DNA of 64,000 nt from positions 1,550,001 through 1,614,000 of the forward strand of contig CP025839.1 in NCBI GenBank assembly GCA_002953655.1, read 5' to 3'. The notes beneath the pieces were generated by a model that was not told the origin of the DNA, did no database searches, and worked only from the letters and a program-made list of their open reading frames with translations. The position numbers were made by a program, and so were the translations under genes. Of the stretch, positions 26,539 to 34,661 are shown piece after piece (within the stretch, counting starts at the first letter, position 1; every line of letters begins with the position of its first letter). This DNA is from Latilactobacillus sakei. Lineage in GTDB: Bacteria; Bacillota; Bacilli; Lactobacillales; Lactobacillaceae.

Positions 26539-27552
26539 CTATGCTTCTTTTTGATGGTCTCTTAATTTGCGCATTAAAATCACAATGATAATAATTAAAA
26601 TCAAGACGATGCCGGCCCCCGCAATAAGATAGAGGTTTGTGTGATTTTGTTCGATCGACACATCTTTCTTATTGTATTTGTTGGCTTCAGCGCTCTTGAT
26701 TTCAAAGTCTTTTTGGAACCGCCAATGTTGCTGACCGCTCTTGGCCGTACCCTTGAAGGTATAGCGTCCTGGTTTAAAAGTCTTGCTATTCAAACTAATC
26801 CCAAAGTTAAAGTTTGAATTAGGGGCCATCCGTAATTTATCGCGCTTCGCTTGATAAAGCACTTTTGAATCGCCTTTTTCATATATTTTGCCTGAAATTG
26901 TCAAATCAGTTAAAATCGCGGCTTGATCATTTTGAATATTAGCATTGACCACATTCCGGTAGTTCACTTGACTTGGTTTCACCGATTTTAAATGTAAATC
27001 CGGTTTAACTTGCTTGTCAGTTTCCGTCAACTTAACCCCAATTACATAGGCGTAGCGGTTCACAATTTGACTCGATTCGCTACTCTTAGTCTTGGTGTCT
27101 GCCACCTTTTCGCTGAAGTAGATACCACCTAAAACGGTGCCATCAAACGATGCTTTAGGCATTTTAACCTTCACCTTAATCGGTTGGCTACTTTTTGCGG
27201 GTACCGTGACTTCTTTATTAGTGGTCGCGATATCTTTAAATGGTCTTTTTAAGGATTTGTCATTTTTCTTTTGTTCGTTATAGGCAACAATCCCGTTATC
27301 GTTAGTAGTGGCCGTATTGGGCAATACATTAACCGTGACCGGTTTGGCGGTATCATTACGCATATTAACCACTAAATCTTGTTCTTGTCCGGGTTGCATC
27401 TTCAAATCAAAGTAACTCTTAGTTTTATCAACCTGATTCTTCGGAATTTCAGCCTGGACTGAAAACTGCATTTCGGCTGCCGCGGCGGGCTTCACCGATA
27501 ATACTAAGAATGCTAATCCCGCCAACAATAACCCTAAACCTTTTTTCTGCAT
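26539..27552 (-). CDS. WxL-interacting protein, DUF916 plus DUF3324 (CscA type)
   Basis: A 337-residue type I membrane protein: signal peptide (1-25), DUF916/peptidoglycan-binding domain (about 28-145), DUF3324 domain (about 155-285), one transmembrane helix (about 309-331) and a short basic tail. This architecture is that of CscA proteins, which accompany WxL proteins and are thought to hold them on the wall. It sits between the WxL genes and the MucBP gene. Confidence 0.93.
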   Translation of the reverse strand: MQKKGLGLLLAGLAFLVLSVKPAAAAEMQFSVQAEIPKNQVDKTKSYFDLKMQPGQEQDLVVNMRNDTAKPVTVNVLPNTATTNDNGIVAYNEQKKNDKSLKRPFKDIATTNKEVTVPAKSSQPIKVKVKMPKASFDGTVLGGIYFSEKVADTKTKSSESSQIVNRYAYVIGVKLTETDKQVKPDLHLKSVKPSQVNYRNVVNANIQNDQAAILTDLTISGKIYEKGDSKVLYQAKRDKLRMAPNSNFNFGISLNSKTFKPGRYTFKGTAKSGQQHWRFQKDFEIKSAEANKYNKKDVSIEQNHTNLYLIAGAGIVLILIIIIVILMRKLRDHQKEA

Positions 27553-27569
27553 GTTTAACGCTCACTTTC

Positions 27570-28319
27570 TTATGCTGGTGAATCGGTTAAAGTCCATGTT
27601 AATGTGGTCTTATATTCACCTTGTACTTTTTTAGTCTTACCCGGGACAAACATTGAGATGCTTTGTTTAGCCGCCGGATTATCCTTACCAAAACGATCTA
27701 ACCAAGTCCCCGTTCCTTTATTAACAGTCGCATCAATCACGTCTGAGGCAGTGCCAGGTACTAAATTAATTTCGGTACTTGCAGTCGGTGCATCACCGTC
27801 ATTAGGCGTTGAGAGCGTCCCATTTTTCATTGTGATTAAGGCACCATCTAACGTATCGTTACCGTTTTTAAATTGTGTATCCTGTGTGACTGATAAATGC
27901 CACCCAGCGTTACTCCCACGTTTATCCGTTACTTGAACGAAATCTGGTACTTCAACTTCTTTACCAGTACTATCAGTTACTTTGTCGAGACTTGCGTAGT
28001 AAGTCGCATCTGTCCCGGTTGTTTTTTGTTCCCCAAATTTAATATTCGAAACGTAATCGATACTCAATGGCCCAGCACTTGGATTTTCATGGCCAGGATC
28101 AGTTGGTGTCACTGGTTTGGTTAGATCTGGGTTAGTCGGATCAATTGGGGCCGTTGTACTATTATCGACAACGTACTTGATAGAACCGATTGAATGAGCG
28201 ATACCGCCATCGGTTGCTACTGGCGCAGCCGCGTGAACTGCATTGCTTTGCCCGGTTAAAAAGCCCACAGCTAATAAGCTGGCCATTGTCAATGTTGTGT
28301 ATTTGATTGTCTTTTTCAT
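27570..28319 (-). CDS. WxL-domain surface protein (CscB type)
   Basis: A 249-residue secreted protein: signal peptide (about 1-31), a Thr/Pro linker, then a C-terminal WxL domain with both hallmark motifs, WHL in RGSNAGWHLSV and the terminal TLTWTLTDSPA. WxL domains bind peptidoglycan non-covalently. It has no sortase motif. It is adjacent to a second WxL gene of similar size. Confidence 0.93.
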   Translation of the reverse strand: MKKTIKYTTLTMASLLAVGFLTGQSNAVHAAAPVATDGGIAHSIGSIKYVVDNSTTAPIDPTNPDLTKPVTPTDPGHENPSAGPLSIDYVSNIKFGEQKTTGTDATYYASLDKVTDSTGKEVEVPDFVQVTDKRGSNAGWHLSVTQDTQFKNGNDTLDGALITMKNGTLSTPNDGDAPTASTEINLVPGTASDVIDATVNKGTGTWLDRFGKDNPAAKQSISMFVPGKTKKVQGEYKTTLTWTLTDSPA

Positions 28320-28353
28320 AATTTAATAACTCCCCTATATTTAGATATCAGAA

Positions 28354-29007
28354 TTAAGCAGGTGTATCCGCTAATGTCCAGATTAATGATGTTTCGTACA
28401 CACTATCTTTTACTTTGGCAGTTGCCCCAGGAACTTTCAAATTAATACTTGTTGCGCCTGATTTATCATCACCAAAGTTAGCTTTCCAAGTCCCCATACC
28501 TTGATCTTGTTGGGCCACAGCAACATCAAATGCCGCACCCGGTGTCGCAGTTGTCCCTGGGACCAATGCAATCTTAGCCCCGCCAGTTGGTGCGCCAGCT
28601 TGATTATCTGCATCAGTTGTCATATTAATGTTATCTAATGTTATTTCGGCCCCCGATAATTCTTTGGCCGCGGCATCTGTTGACGTTAACTGCTTCCCTT
28701 GCGCCACTTGTAATTTCCAGCCCACATTAGTGCCTCGGATATCAGTCAATTGAACAGCATTGGCAACATCGTTAGTCCCATCATTGTCCATTTTTGCTGA
28801 ATAGGTTTCTTCCTTAGCAGAAATACTTTGCGTACCAAAATGAATATCTGAAGCCTTATCAATCGTCAACGGCGTTGCGGATTGCGTAAAGTTAACGTCC
28901 CCTTTAGTGGTTGATTGAATTGGTGTCGCCGAAAATGCGGTGGTTGCTGGGCCAGTGACCCCAGCCAATAATAAACTACTTGTTAAAATAATGTGCTTAA
29001 CCTTCAT
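28354..29007 (-). CDS. WxL-domain surface protein (CscB type), second copy
   Basis: A 217-residue secreted protein: signal peptide (about 1-27) followed almost directly by a WxL domain with RGTNVGWKLQV and the terminal SLIWTLADTPA. Its start codon lies 11 bp inside the small LPXTG gene upstream, implying coupled translation. It is diverged from the neighbour at 27570 but of the same class. Confidence 0.93.
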   Translation of the reverse strand: MKVKHIILTSSLLLAGVTGPATTAFSATPIQSTTKGDVNFTQSATPLTIDKASDIHFGTQSISAKEETYSAKMDNDGTNDVANAVQLTDIRGTNVGWKLQVAQGKQLTSTDAAAKELSGAEITLDNINMTTDADNQAGAPTGGAKIALVPGTTATPGAAFDVAVAQQDQGMGTWKANFGDDKSGATSINLKVPGATAKVKDSVYETSLIWTLADTPA

Positions 29008-29305
29008 GATAAAATCTCCTTTTTTTGGTTATCAAGTAACCGATTATTAGTAAACTCCCCAAAACTTGTAACTGCCAGACTGAAGTGGCCCCCGTTTGTG
29101 GTAACCGTGGTGCAGGTTGTGTAACGGTTGACGGTACCTCATGTTGACCATCTTCAATCACAGGCGGATCGGTCGTTGGGATATATGTCCGATCAAACCC
29201 GATGTTCGCTTGACTCGTGGCAGTGGCCGCACGAACATCAACCGTACTAACACTGATGAAAAACAGCATTAATACCAACGGTATTAAAAAGCGACTCTTA
29301 GACAC
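28997..29305 (-). CDS. Small LPXTG-anchored protein (CscD type)
   Basis: A 102-residue protein with a signal peptide (about 1-26), a short Pro/Thr-rich segment, LPQTG (about 68-72), a membrane helix and a KKRR tail. Size and position match CscD of csc clusters. It starts with GTG after GGGAGG. It may tether the complex to the wall through sortase. Confidence 0.9.
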   Translation of the reverse strand: MSKSRFLIPLVLMLFFISVSTVDVRAATATSQANIGFDRTYIPTTDPPVIEDGQHEVPSTVTQPAPRLPQTGATSVWQLQVLGSLLIIGYLITKKRRFYHEG

Positions 29306-29335
29306 CTCAATTCCTCCCTACTAATTAGATTTAGA

Positions 29336-31999
29336 CTACGCTGGTGCATCAACCAAGGTCCATTGCATCGTCCCAGTATAGCTTCCCAATTTAGCTAACC
29401 CGGGTGCGATACTTAAGGTAGGTCCTGCATCAGCAGCCCATTGCACATCTTGATAATCTGCAGTGCTAGACTTACCATCATAAACATCAACCGCATTAGT
29501 CGTATTAATGACTTGATTAGGTTGCCCAGTCTTCTTAAAGATGACGCTATCGCCAAGACTGTCACCATTGCTATTCTTTAATTCGGAAACAAGGTTAGCG
29601 GTAATATGCCAATCGGTCTTATTTAAACGCGTATCTTCAATCTGCATCTTCCAATCAGATAATTTGCGCTTAATCTCGGTCGTCATGTTTGCAATCTGAC
29701 TATTAGCAAAACTCATGGTACCGGGAACAGAAGTAAATAATAGTTGGCCATTTTTAATGGTCATATCGTTATTCAATGCTGGTAGTTCCTGTGTATTACT
29801 CAATAACACTTGATGATTGAGAATCGCCGTATCAGTGAAAGCTTCTTTAGCAGTAACGCTATAGCGTAATTTAATTTTTTCAGTTGGTTTTAAATCAATA
29901 TCTTTAACATTGACCTGGTAGCCATCTGCATTTTCTTGAACGTCGCTGCCCGGAATAGCTTCCCAACTACTTGTATTTGGTTTTTGCATTTCAAAAGTAG
30001 CTGGATCAATTGATACTTTATCCTTATCAACCGCTTTAATTTTTTCATTCATTTTGCCAATCTTAAAATCAACTGCATCATCATTTTGTAAGATACTAAT
30101 CATCTTAAATGGCTTATTTTTGACGTATTTAATCTGATTACCAGCACCAACACTGGGATCTTCGGCTTGGAAAGACTGTGTTACTTTAGGCAATTTGGCT
30201 TCTATATCGAGTACAATTGTCGCAATTAATTGGTGCTTCTCATTCATATCATCTGTTAATGTTTCTTGAGTATGATCCATTCGAATTACATATTGCGTAT
30301 CTTTGCTTGTCGGTGATAATGTAATGCTAGGATCCGCAGGACCATCATAAATAGTTTTCCCAGCAGTATCTATTATTTGATAGGTATGGCCTGATAATAG
30401 CGGTGTTGTATCACCGGTCGTTACTGTCCTTGATCCTAATCCTAAATTTAGAATATGCTTATCCGTCGTATCTAAGTTAGCATTTAAATTATCAAAAACC
30501 TTTATCTTTTGACTACCACTAATTAACGGTATTTCAACCCATCCATTGATATCCTTATAGACTGGGTTTATATAATTAATAAGTTGTTTTGTATTACTAT
30601 CACTACTATTAACTTGCCTTTTTAAAAACACGTCACTGGACTCAATAATCCTAGACTGTGGATCTATAATTGTAAGTTGAGTCCCGGCTAGGTTGTATCG
30701 ACGGATAGGAAAATTCGTTGCTACTTTTTCCGATATAATTCCCATCATTTTATGATTACCAGACAAAAAGAGACTAGACAAATCTAAATTATTGTTAGGT
30801 AAATTAGCATAAGAACTTGGAATATTCCCTTCTAAATCATTGTCTGAAAGATCCAATTCTTCTAGTGACTTACAATTTCCTATACTTTCTGGAATACTCC
30901 CTTTTATATTATTATTATTTAAAGTCAGTTTTTTTAAATTTTGTGCATTTCCTATATTTTCCGGAAGTTCTCCTGAAACATTAGTGTCTCCTAGCTCAAT
31001 AGTATCTAATGTAGGTATATCGAATAACTCTTTTGGAAGTGGCTTCCCACCGCAAAAGTTTTTCACTCCATAAACCTTAAAATCCTTCAAGAATTTCAAT
31101 TTTCCTATTTCGGCAGGGATGGTACCAGAAAGATTAATATTTCTAGGTTCTGCAGTATAAATTCCCATCTCAAAGACCTTAACATTAGGCAGATATTCTA
31201 TTCCTCTAGGTATATACCCTTCCTTTACGTCTTCCTCCGATACATACCTTAAGTCAATTCGAGTAATTTTTTTTAAATCACCAAACGTAACATTTCCTTG
31301 GCTAATATCAAATCCATTTACTTTTATCACTGCTAATAACCATCTTTGATTATCAAAATCATCTGTGGTTACAATATCTGTATCCGCATGGTCCGGTAGG
31401 TCTTTTGTACTGTTCTTTTGTTGTTGCGTTGCTTCTTTTGTAGCTAAACTCTGACTACTTGTGGTATTTGGTTCTTGTAGCCCAGGCACCGCTACTTTTT
31501 CCGATAACGTTGCTTGATTATTACTTTGAATGCTACTTGTTGGGGTACTTTCCACCGGTGTAATTGTAACCGATGTAGGGGCAGTATTAACGGGTGTGTC
31601 ATTCCGTGTCGTTTGCGCCTTGAAGACGTATGTCCCCGCCTGAGCTGCTTTAACCGTTAGATTCACTGTTTTGGGGTGCTTAGCTAACCAATCGATCACA
31701 ATTTGGTGATTAACTTGATCGTAGGTTACCCCCGCATGGGGTTGTGTAGTGGGGGTGTAGCTAAGTTTGTCTGTCAGCGGTACGACCACTTTCGTATCCG
31801 CTTGATTCTGATCAGTGATGGTTAGTTGAATCGTTTGATCTTGATTATTAACCTGACTCTTCAACGTTAAGTCGGCGACTTGCGTATCACCGGCCAAAAA
31901 TTTAGGCACTACTAGATAAATACCAACACTCAGGAATACGCCTAAACAGGTTATTAAAGCTGTTAAAACTAATCGCTTTTTGCGTTTCATTATGCTCAT
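29336..31999 (-). CDS. Large LRR-WxL surface protein (CscC type)
   Basis: An 887-residue exported protein. An N-terminal hydrophobic helix (about 10-30) and a Thr/Ser-rich stalk are followed by leucine-rich repeats (about 255-425) with a GxIP pattern: GELPENIGN, KGSIPESIGN, EGNIPSSYAN. A beta-rich region comes next and a C-terminal WxL domain ends GTMQWTLVDAPA; the first motif reads WHI rather than WxL. The LRR-coding part is much more AT-rich than the ends of the gene, suggesting it was acquired or exchanged as a module. Probably a wall-bound recognition protein of the csc complex. Confidence 0.9.
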   Translation of the reverse strand: MSIMKRKKRLVLTALITCLGVFLSVGIYLVVPKFLAGDTQVADLTLKSQVNNQDQTIQLTITDQNQADTKVVVPLTDKLSYTPTTQPHAGVTYDQVNHQIVIDWLAKHPKTVNLTVKAAQAGTYVFKAQTTRNDTPVNTAPTSVTITPVESTPTSSIQSNNQATLSEKVAVPGLQEPNTTSSQSLATKEATQQQKNSTKDLPDHADTDIVTTDDFDNQRWLLAVIKVNGFDISQGNVTFGDLKKITRIDLRYVSEEDVKEGYIPRGIEYLPNVKVFEMGIYTAEPRNINLSGTIPAEIGKLKFLKDFKVYGVKNFCGGKPLPKELFDIPTLDTIELGDTNVSGELPENIGNAQNLKKLTLNNNNIKGSIPESIGNCKSLEELDLSDNDLEGNIPSSYANLPNNNLDLSSLFLSGNHKMMGIISEKVATNFPIRRYNLAGTQLTIIDPQSRIIESSDVFLKRQVNSSDSNTKQLINYINPVYKDINGWVEIPLISGSQKIKVFDNLNANLDTTDKHILNLGLGSRTVTTGDTTPLLSGHTYQIIDTAGKTIYDGPADPSITLSPTSKDTQYVIRMDHTQETLTDDMNEKHQLIATIVLDIEAKLPKVTQSFQAEDPSVGAGNQIKYVKNKPFKMISILQNDDAVDFKIGKMNEKIKAVDKDKVSIDPATFEMQKPNTSSWEAIPGSDVQENADGYQVNVKDIDLKPTEKIKLRYSVTAKEAFTDTAILNHQVLLSNTQELPALNNDMTIKNGQLLFTSVPGTMSFANSQIANMTTEIKRKLSDWKMQIEDTRLNKTDWHITANLVSELKNSNGDSLGDSVIFKKTGQPNQVINTTNAVDVYDGKSSTADYQDVQWAADAGPTLSIAPGLAKLGSYTGTMQWTLVDAPA

Positions 32000-32007
32000 C
32001 TTTCCTC

Positions 32008-32469
32008 CTATAATCTGACTTTCCCGATAATATCGTCATAATCCACGAATCCAAAGGTTCGACTGTCGGTTGATTTTTGGCGATTATCGCCTAAGACAAA
32101 CAACTTTTTATCCGGCACAATGCTTTGTCCCGTGCTTGTTAAGAGGCTGAACTTTGGTGTTGGCCCTTGTTTGTCAAAACGCTCAATGGGTTTATCGTTA
32201 ATGTATAAAACTCCACCGCTGGCATAAACCGTATCCCCCGGTAAGCCGATAATCCGTTTAATAAACGTTTTATCGGCCATACTAGGAACGTTTAAGGCAA
32301 TTACATCACCGCGTTTTAAGCGTGTCGGGTTCTTCATCACGACTACCATTTCGTTATTGCGAAAGGTGGGCTTCATTGATTGCCCATCGACGCTCGCAAT
32401 TTCGAAAAATTGCGCGAGTGATAATACTAACGAAATGACAACTGCGAGACTTACGCCGCCTAAAATCAA
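32008..32469 (-). CDS. Signal peptidase I of the surface operon
   Basis: About 153 residues from the TTG at 32467-32469. There is one N-terminal helix, the catalytic serine in GQSMKPTF, the catalytic lysine in FIKRIIGLPGD, and box E in VLGDNRQKSTDSRTFG. It cleaves signal peptides outside the membrane and may serve the surface proteins encoded downstream. The start is doubtful: no ATG or GTG is available, the ribosome site is weak (GAAGAAG), and the frame stays open upstream, with a basic cytoplasmic-looking tail, back into an A10 tract inside the preceding gene. A frameshifted fusion is possible (see findings). Confidence 0.88.
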   Translation of the reverse strand: MILGGVSLAVVISLVLSLAQFFEIASVDGQSMKPTFRNNEMVVVMKNPTRLKRGDVIALNVPSMADKTFIKRIIGLPGDTVYASGGVLYINDKPIERFDKQGPTPKFSLLTSTGQSIVPDKKLFVLGDNRQKSTDSRTFGFVDYDDIIGKVRL

Positions 32470-32498
32470 TTGCTTCTTCAGTAGAACTTGTCGTGATT

Positions 32499-33314
32499 TT
32501 ACCGTTTCGTGATAGGTGCGATTTTTTTTTTAATTTTAGCCAATAACGTCCCGGCTGAATCAGTCGCTACCGGCACTTTAGAACTAGCTGCTGTACGATC
32601 CACTCGTTGCGGTTTGTGTCGCGCGGTTCTAATGGGCACCACTTTCGGCGCCATCGGGACCGTTTCAACTTCCGTTGTTTCAGTAGCCTCTTTATTCTCA
32701 TAGAGCTTAGCCAGTAAATCTTCAATCTTAGCTTGAAGTTCGGCCTCTGGATCTGTTAATTCTGATGCTGAATTTTCTGTCATTTCATCTGCTTTTTTTT
32801 TCAAATTACTAACCTTCTTTGGAACGACAATTTCTTGTTGTGGTTTTTGGCGCATCACCGCTTGTTCAAAATCAAATAATTCGAAGAAAAGCGTCGCCAT
32901 TTGTTGCTTGATACTTTCGTATAATTCATTTTGGCCATAACCCATTTCTGCGATGGCTGCCGTTAAAACTTGTTCGGCGTCGACTGAATCGCTATAGGAC
33001 CAAGAAACCGGCACAAATTCTAAACGATACCGATCATCGGCGTGCTCGACAACCCGCGTCCAAATAAATTGGGGAAAGGCACTCTTCAACAAGCGAACAA
33101 TCCGCCGAACCGGCACCCGGGCATGACCGGTAATATCAACTTCAAAGTAATAACGCATCTCTAAATATTGAACGTAGATCTTCGGACTTGGTAGTGTACT
33201 GGCATATTTCGTAATGATTTTTTTGTAAGTTTTAATGATTTGTTCCGGATCACTTTCGAACACCAACTGATCATTTTGTTCACTGGGGATCGCGCCGCGA
33301 TATAGTTTAATCAT
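32499..33314 (-). CDS. Protein of unknown function in the surface operon
   Basis: A 271-residue cytoplasmic protein, not recognised. It has no signal peptide or membrane helix. Residues 1-150 look globular; 160-210 is charged and probably helical (AELQAKIEDLLAKLYENKEA); the tail is basic and disordered, ending in KIKKKIAPITKR. It lies between the coiled-coil gene and signal peptidase I. The run of ten A in its last codons (32522-32531) could allow slippage into the signal-peptidase frame. It could be an organiser linking surface-protein export to a cell site; this is speculation. Confidence 0.75.
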   Translation of the reverse strand: MIKLYRGAIPSEQNDQLVFESDPEQIIKTYKKIITKYASTLPSPKIYVQYLEMRYYFEVDITGHARVPVRRIVRLLKSAFPQFIWTRVVEHADDRYRLEFVPVSWSYSDSVDAEQVLTAAIAEMGYGQNELYESIKQQMATLFFELFDFEQAVMRQKPQQEIVVPKKVSNLKKKADEMTENSASELTDPEAELQAKIEDLLAKLYENKEATETTEVETVPMAPKVVPIRTARHKPQRVDRTAASSKVPVATDSAGTLLAKIKKKIAPITKR

Positions 33315-33329
33315 TCTTCTTCACCCCAT

Positions 33330-33806
33330 CTATTGGTGCGTTTGTTCATTTGGGCCTTGCGCAATCTCATCAATACGCGTCATCCAAGTTGATAAATCAT
33401 TTTCGATTTGGGTTTTAACCTTCATTAAGTTGGCTTGGAAAACGTCTGCTTCAGCCTTAACCGTTTCAAGCGCTGCTTTTTTCGTTAATTCATAGTCACG
33501 TGCTTCTTTCTCGGCCTTTTTAACCATTTGATTGGCGGCGACTTTGGCCGCCACCATAATCTCAGAGATATCTTGACTATCAAGTTCCGAAATATGACTT
33601 TGACTTTGTGTTTTTAAGTGGCGGACTTCATGGGCTAATTGTTCCGCCTTATGGCGATATTGATTAGTTTCTTCGACTTTTTGGCGTAATTGATTATTTT
33701 CAGTCATCAAAACTTGATTCTTATCTTTTTCAGCTTGTAGGTCCGCGATAATGCGTTTGACTTCAGCATCTAGCGCTTCAATTTCTTCAATATTAATAGC
33801 TTCCAT
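33330..33806 (-). CDS. DivIVA-like coiled-coil protein
   Basis: A 158-residue cytoplasmic protein that is almost wholly helical. Coiled coil spans residues about 10-75. The stretch ISEIMVAAKVAANQMVKKAE (about 80-99) resembles the second coiled-coil segment of DivIVA/GpsB-type proteins, but the lipid-binding N-terminus of DivIVA is not evident. It may be a scaffold for the surface operon. Good AAGGAG site before ATG. Confidence 0.7.
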   Translation of the reverse strand: MEAINIEEIEALDAEVKRIIADLQAEKDKNQVLMTENNQLRQKVEETNQYRHKAEQLAHEVRHLKTQSQSHISELDSQDISEIMVAAKVAANQMVKKAEKEARDYELTKKAALETVKAEADVFQANLMKVKTQIENDLSTWMTRIDEIAQGPNEQTHQ

Positions 33807-33834
33807 TTTTGATTCTCCTTATAAATTTCTAAGA

Positions 33835-34245
33835 CTAGCCAAGTTGAATGGTATTAATTAGTGCGCGACTATCATCCAACTTATGAACCATCGCATCTTC
33901 TTCAGTCGCATTGATCAACTTTCCCAAAGCTTGGTTAACAGCTGCTAATTTATCCCGCCCGGCTGGTGTTAAACGGATAAAAACTAAGCGATAGTCAGCT
34001 TGTGTGCCAGTCGCTCTAAACCGTTCAACTAAGCGTTTATTCTCTAATTCTCGAGAAAGACGTGAAATCGCTGGCGTACTGATATTAAAAATCCCTGAAA
34101 GCTTAGTAGGGCTTGCTAGTTCCACGCTATCGATATAGGTCAGCAAGAAGAACTGCGTATCGGTATTTTCGAAACGGTCTAACTCCGACTTGTAAAATTG
34201 ATCAATCTCTTTCTTTAATTCAAATAACTTACTAAAAAACTGCAC
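33835..34245 (-). CDS. MarR-family regulator of the surface operon
   Basis: A 136-residue winged-helix regulator with ELASPTKLSGIFNISTPAIS as the DNA-binding part and RLVERFRATGTQADYRLV as the wing. The start chosen is GTG (VQFFSKLF) because GGAGGTGG stands 6-7 bases upstream; a longer frame of 30 more codons has only a GTG without a clear ribosome site and would include an operator-like palindrome. First gene of the surface operon, so probably its autoregulator. Confidence 0.88.
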   Translation of the reverse strand: MQFFSKLFELKKEIDQFYKSELDRFENTDTQFFLLTYIDSVELASPTKLSGIFNISTPAISRLSRELENKRLVERFRATGTQADYRLVFIRLTPAGRDKLAAVNQALGKLINATEEDAMVHKLDDSRALINTIQLG

Positions 34246-34278
34246 TTTACCACCTCCAAAATACCTAACTGATTCATT

Positions 34279-34296
34279 CATAACTTGTGAGTTATG
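34279..34296 (-). promoter_or_regulatory. Palindromic operator 1 near the MarR gene
   Basis: CATAACT-TGTG-AGTTATG, perfect 7-bp arms, about 35 bases before the MarR start. Its minus-strand core AACTCACAAGTT recurs at 34464-34477. Confidence 0.78.
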
Positions 34297-34386
34297 GTTA
34301 TCAAGCAAAAAGTTTATAGTCGATAAATCTTCCACCTCAAAAGTATTTATAAGCTGAATGGCGTATCCGCTTAATTCCTTATAGCA

Positions 34387-34414
34387 ATAGTATTTAAAAA
34401 AATTCCAAAATCAA
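34387..34414 (-). promoter_or_regulatory. Possible promoter of the surface operon
   Basis: Minus strand: TTGATT (34409-34414), 16-bp spacer, TACTAT (34387-34392). It lies between the two palindromes. The surrounding 34300-34560 is AT-rich and holds no gene. Confidence 0.5.
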
Positions 34415-34463
34415 CTTGCGCAAAATTAAACAATGATATAAACTATGTTTATTGAGAAATTCA

Positions 34464-34477
34464 CAACTCACGAGTTG
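34464..34477 (-). promoter_or_regulatory. Palindromic operator 2 upstream of the surface operon
   Basis: CAACTCACGAGTTG, 5-bp arms around CACG, sharing AACTCAC-R-AGTT with operator 1. The two copies flank the likely promoter. Confidence 0.7.
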
Positions 34478-34572
34478 CGGTTTAGCTTAATATCATTGAC
34501 TTTTTAAATTTTATTTATCAATAAAAAAGTAACTTTTAATTAAATAATTATTATCATCGTGATTTTTTGCGC

Positions 34573-34606
34573 AAAAAAACGGCCTCATAACGTAGGTCGT
34601 TTTTTA
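34573..34606. terminator. Terminator-like hairpin
   Basis: ACGGCCT / AGGTCGT with A- and T-runs on either side. No plus-strand gene leads into it; it may back up the rsuA terminator. Confidence 0.6.
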
Positions 34607-34623
34607 TTCGTACTTAATGAATT

Positions 34624-34661
34624 AAAAAATAGCAGTCCGCTAAAAGCGAACTGCTATTTTT
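34624..34661 (-). terminator. Terminator after rsuA
   Basis: AAAAATAGCAGT-CGC / GCG-ACTGCTATTTTT stem overlapping the rsuA stop region. Confidence 0.88.

Noticed and set aside
34246-34335. Longer MarR start at 34335
   Set aside because: The extension has no clear ribosome site and would place a perfect palindromic operator inside the coding region, whereas the internal GTG has a strong GGAGG.
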